Source: Campylobacterales bacterium (GTDB lineage Bacteria; Campylobacterota; Campylobacteria; Campylobacterales; QNZT01). Taken from it: a stretch of 16,344 nt of DNA. Positions 13,711 to 16,344 of the stretch are shown here, in pieces. The stretch is from the NCBI GenBank assembly GCA_027055005.1, contig JALUNR010000013.1, positions 1 through 16,344 on the forward strand, read 5' to 3'. The first letter of the stretch is position 1, and each line of letters begins with the position of its first letter. The position numbers were made by a program, and so were the translations under genes. Below the pieces are notes generated by a model, which was given only the letters and a program-made list of their open reading frames with translations, searched no databases and was not told the origin of the DNA.

Positions 13711-14729
13711 CTTAGCTCCTCACTTTGCATACACACTTGCATAGTAGAACAATGAATACTGCCACCCTCTTCTATAAGTCTTCTGCTATCAAGTGGTATT
13801 ATCTCTCTAGTTGGAAAAAGTTTTTTAAATATTTCTATAACCTCTTTATCTTTTTCATCTCTATATATAGGCAAAAGTATAGAAGAATTTGTTATTAAAA
13901 AATTAGCATAACTAGCGGGTAATCTTTGATTGTTTTTATAAATAGCCTTTGGAAGAGGAAGTGGGATAAGATTATATTTCTTTCCATTGTTTCTCGTGAA
14001 ACATTTTAATTCTTCTTCCATTTTTTCCAAATTTTCAAAATGTTCATCATTTTTATCATAACATTTAATATAAACAATTGTTTCCCGTGAAACAAATCTT
14101 GCTAACATATCTATATGAGAATCTGTATCATCTCCCACTAAGAAACCATTTTCTAACCATAAAAATTTTTTTACTCCCAATTCATCTTTCAATCTTATTT
14201 CAACCTCTTCTTTAGTCATACAAGCATTTCTATTTGGATTTAAAAGACATTTTGTTGTAGTTAAAATAGTTCCATTTCCATCACTATCTATTGAGCCACC
14301 CTCTAAAACAAAATCAACTTTTTTTAACTCACTAATTCCAAAAATCCAGCTTTTATGTAGATATTGTGTTGCTAGATTATCTTTTTTATACTCAAATTTT
14401 CCACCCCAAGCATTAAATAAAAAGTCTTTAACAACCCTCTTATTATCACAAAAAATAGAAATTGGCCCAAAATCTCTAATCCAAGTATCATCACTTTCAT
14501 AATTAATAAATGTTATTTTGTCGTGATAACAAAACATATCTTTTATCTTTTCTTTTATGGTCGGGTGAACTAAGATTATAAGTTTTTGATTATAGCATAT
14601 TGCACTAGCAATTTTAACAAATATAGAGTAAGCACTCTGTAAATTATCAACCCAATCAGTAAGTTCGTGAGGAAAAGCCATTAAAATCATTTCTTGCTTT
14701 TCCCATTCAGCAGGAAGTCTTATACTCAA
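13707..14729 (-). CDS. aguA: Agmatine deiminase (peptidyl-arginine deiminase family)
   Basis: Hydrolyses agmatine to N-carbamoylputrescine and ammonia, a step in putrescine synthesis from arginine. 340 aa. Family motifs are LPAEWEKQEMILMAFP (5-20), DTWIRDFGP with D86, LEGGSIDSDG (142-151), GDDTDSHIDMLARF with H205 and D207, and GGSIHCSTMQ with the catalytic C327. The start is TTG at 14729, five bases after AGGAG. No ATG lies before the conserved PAEWE segment, so TTG is chosen. The partner gene for N-carbamoylputrescine amidohydrolase is not in the window. Two parS-like DNA motifs lie inside the coding sequence. Confidence 0.92.
   Translation of the reverse strand: MSIRLPAEWEKQEMILMAFPHELTDWVDNLQSAYSIFVKIASAICYNQKLIILVHPTIKEKIKDMFCYHDKITFINYESDDTWIRDFGPISIFCDNKRVVKDFLFNAWGGKFEYKKDNLATQYLHKSWIFGISELKKVDFVLEGGSIDSDGNGTILTTTKCLLNPNRNACMTKEEVEIRLKDELGVKKFLWLENGFLVGDDTDSHIDMLARFVSRETIVYIKCYDKNDEHFENLEKMEEELKCFTRNNGKKYNLIPLPLPKAIYKNNQRLPASYANFLITNSSILLPIYRDEKDKEVIEIFKKLFPTREIIPLDSRRLIEEGGSIHCSTMQVCMQSEELR
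13988..14003. other. parS-like ParB-binding site 1 (inside aguA)
   Basis: Plus strand TGTTTCTCGTGAAACA matches the bacterial chromosomal parS consensus TGTTTCACGTGAAACA at 15 of 16 positions. Both 6-base arms are perfect and only one central base differs. In the aguA frame it encodes C-F-T-R-N. ParB (Spo0J) binding to such sites nucleates the segregation complex near the origin. Binding is predicted only. Confidence 0.7.
14079..14094. other. parS-like ParB-binding site 2 (inside aguA)
   Basis: Plus strand TGTTTCCCGTGAAACA also matches the parS consensus at 15 of 16 positions, differing at the same base as site 1. The palindrome extends one further base on each side (TTGTTTC and GAAACAA). It lies 91 bp centre to centre from site 1. 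Its codon frame differs from that of site 1 (it encodes V-S-R-E-T), so the shared sequence is not a repeated protein motif. Confidence 0.72.
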
Positions 14730-14765
14730 AATAACTCCTATTATTAGCGGTATATATAAGAGTTA

Positions 14766-15866
14766 TTATACAACTTTTCCTTGAACTTGAAGTAGTAAAT
14801 GTTGATAACACATATTTATATATTCTTTTATAATATTTTGAGTTTCAGAGTTTGCATAAGTATTTAAAACTAATTGATTTCCCATAGTCTTAAATATAGT
14901 AGCTTTCATTTCTATATCAAAATCATTGCCATGAAGATTTTCTAACTTAAACTGAATCCTAAAAGTTTTATTTGTTAGATTTAGTTTTTCAATTTCTTCT
15001 GCAAACTGAAGCTGTGTAGTAAAAAGTAAAGATGTTATGGATATATCATTTATTAAACCATCTATTATCATATCATCTATTATTAAACTAGATTTTATTG
15101 GTATAGGAGGTTCAACTCTTAAATTTTTTCTATGAAGTGGTGATTGATCTATAAAGTTAAATTTTGCTATTTCCAAAGTCGAATTTTCATAATTAACATT
15201 TAAAATATTAGCATTCATAACATCAGGTATATTTGTATGTTCAAAATATAATATCGGTTGTCTTTGTAAAAAAGATAAATACTCTTTTTCAACTTTTAAT
15301 ATAATTTTATTTTGCTTATATTTGGTTATTTGTGCATCTATTTTTATAGATGTATCATTGTATAATCCAAATACACTTATATTAGGATCTTCTTTGAATA
15401 TTTTAGATAAAACATTTTCATTTACTTCTTGAAAATTTAAATATTTTGTTCCATAATAAATATCTGTATGTGTCAGTTTTGCTTTTAAATAATATGAATT
15501 TAGTCTTTCTACCAAAGATAAAACACTATCACTTTTATCAAAATTTGTAATAGCAATATTTTTTAATCTAGTATTAAATTTAAGTCTAAGAGCAAGATTA
15601 AGATTTTTTACCATCAAAACTGTTGCATGTATCTTGCTATTTCTAATAAATACTATAAAACTATGTTCATTTTCAAGTATTATCGTCATAAAATCCAAAT
15701 ATTTATATACAAAATTTATAATATTTTTAAACTGCTTTGGGTCTTTTTCTTTTAAATCAAATTTTACAATACTCAAATCTAAACCATATTCTGTTACATT
15801 ATCAACTTCTGCCTCGATTATCGCACTATTTAGATAACTTCGTGTTAATTCTCCTGATACACTCAT
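14766..15866 (-). CDS. Degenerate GGDEF-like plus PilZ domain protein
   Basis: 366 aa, cytoplasmic, no membrane span. Residues about 25-145 resemble a diguanylate cyclase fold with lost catalysis. ENEHSFIVFI occupies the place of the GGDEF loop (NEHSF at 66-70), and SVLSLVERLNSYYLKAK (114-130) matches the late helix of GGDEF domains. Residues about 165-240 look like a YcgR-type beta domain. The C-terminal part looks like PilZ: RKNLR (246-250, the RxxxR c-di-GMP motif) and NDISITS (273-279), where the usual final glycine of (D/N)xSxxG is serine. A role in c-di-GMP signalling without synthesis is likely, but binding is not certain. The ATG follows AAGGAAG. It is the first gene of the long minus-strand run, 36 bases before agmatine deiminase. 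Confidence 0.68.
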   Translation of the reverse strand: MSVSGELTRSYLNSAIIEAEVDNVTEYGLDLSIVKFDLKEKDPKQFKNIINFVYKYLDFMTIILENEHSFIVFIRNSKIHATVLMVKNLNLALRLKFNTRLKNIAITNFDKSDSVLSLVERLNSYYLKAKLTHTDIYYGTKYLNFQEVNENVLSKIFKEDPNISVFGLYNDTSIKIDAQITKYKQNKIILKVEKEYLSFLQRQPILYFEHTNIPDVMNANILNVNYENSTLEIAKFNFIDQSPLHRKNLRVEPPIPIKSSLIIDDMIIDGLINDISITSLLFTTQLQFAEEIEKLNLTNKTFRIQFKLENLHGNDFDIEMKATIFKTMGNQLVLNTYANSETQNIIKEYINMCYQHLLLQVQGKVV

Positions 15867-15889
15867 GATTAAACTTCCTTAAAAATTGT

Positions 15890-15904
15890 TCGATATAGTA
15901 TCGA
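15890..15904. promoter_or_regulatory. Palindrome in the divergent intergenic region
   Basis: TCGATA (15890-15895) and TATCGA (15899-15904) form a perfect 6-bp inverted repeat around TAG. It lies midway in the 67-base gap between the GGDEF/PilZ gene and the last plus-strand gene. It overlaps -10-like sequences on both strands (TATAGT on plus at 15894-15899; TACTAT on minus). It could be a shared operator, although the symmetry may be partly due to the AT-rich promoter sequence. Confidence 0.4.
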
Positions 15905-15933
15905 CAAAATATAAAAAAAATTTAGGGGAAAGT

Positions 15934-16344
15934 ATGAATAAAGAAAAGTTTTTTAAACATTTAAACAAAGTTTATCAACTAATTGAAATAAACCAAAATG
16001 AAATAAACAGTTATTATGATATTTTACACCAAGACGATACTATAAAGTCTGATTTTATCAATAATATTATAAAAGAGTTAGAATTACCAAACAATAACAA
16101 CACAAAAATGGCTATAATCACTAGGATTGTAAATCTAAGAAGTGATAGTTTAAAACGAATAATGGAAAAAGAAAACTTTACAAGAGAAAAAATAGAAAAA
16201 AAACTTGAGATTACTTATAAAATGGTAAGTGATTTTTATATAGATATTTTCAACAAACTCACACATAAAATAGAAGAAGATAAACTTTTAACTCCCTTTT
16301 ATAGAGAAATTTTCAAAGGTGTTCATAAAGTTGGAAAACACATA
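15934..16344 (+). CDS. Protein of unknown function, N-terminal part (runs off right edge)
   Basis: 137 codons are visible without a stop. The ATG at 15934 follows AGGGGA with a 4-base gap, a strong ribosome site. The sequence is rich in lysine, asparagine, isoleucine and glutamate and looks wholly helical and cytoplasmic. It begins MNKEKFFKHLNKVYQLIEIN, with a central stretch NFTREKIEKKLEITYKMVSDFY, and no signal peptide or membrane span. I recognise no domain. Because it is divergent from the GGDEF/PilZ gene across a 67-base shared promoter region, a common regulator or pathway is possible, but nothing in the visible part proves it. Confidence 0.8.
   Translation, partial: MNKEKFFKHLNKVYQLIEINQNEINSYYDILHQDDTIKSDFINNIIKELELPNNNNTKMAIITRIVNLRSDSLKRIMEKENFTREKIEKKLEITYKMVSDFYIDIFNKLTHKIEEDKLLTPFYREIFKGVHKVGKHI

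Noticed and set aside
1..16344. Mobile element, genomic island or CRISPR in the window
   Set aside because: No transposase, integrase, tRNA, target-site duplication or regular repeat array was seen, and the codon style looks uniform across genes.

Overview
The window is AT-rich DNA from a member of the Campylobacterota (former Epsilonproteobacteria), most like the Arcobacter/Sulfurimonas side of the phylum. The grounds are a clade II nitrous oxide reductase with a Sec-type signal peptide and a C-terminal cytochrome c domain, a histidine kinase with the H-box AHQWRQPL common in this phylum, heavy use of ATA and TTA codons, and the order RluA-type pseudouridine synthase / purB / nrdA, which I recall from Campylobacter (from memory, not checked). 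No tRNA, rRNA, CRISPR array, transposase or prophage gene was seen. All genes appear intact apart from the two cut by the window edges.

Region 1 (1-5246) is a nitrous oxide respiration locus. nosZ (minus) is followed by a perfect 12-bp hairpin, a CRP/FNR-type box with a well-placed -10, and the start of a membrane-anchored gene that is probably nosB. Immediately upstream of nosZ on the same strand is an OmpR-family response regulator. Divergent from that is a histidine kinase whose periplasmic domain carries a PilJ/NarX-like motif. The arrangement suggests a dedicated two-component system sensing a nitrogen oxide or related signal, plus separate CRP/FNR control of the downstream accessory genes.

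Region 2 (5256-10210) is housekeeping. purB, nrdA and a small zinc-ribbon membrane protein form a tightly overlapping minus-strand operon. A divergent plus-strand gene encodes an RluA-family pseudouridine synthase.

Region 3 (10200-15866) is one long minus-strand run with 4-base overlaps or short gaps. In transcription order it holds a degenerate GGDEF/PilZ protein, agmatine deiminase (TTG start), a small polytopic membrane protein, hisF, a SIMPL/DUF541 periplasmic protein, a short nucleoside-phosphorylase-family protein, rlmN (TTG start) and a 35-residue single-span membrane protein. Two parS-like 16-mers (ParB centromere motif) lie 91 bp apart inside the agmatine deiminase gene and are read in different codon frames, which points to selection on the DNA rather than the protein.

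Region 4 (15934-end) is the start of a divergent plus-strand gene of unknown function, separated from the GGDEF/PilZ gene by a short intergenic region with a 6-bp-arm palindrome.
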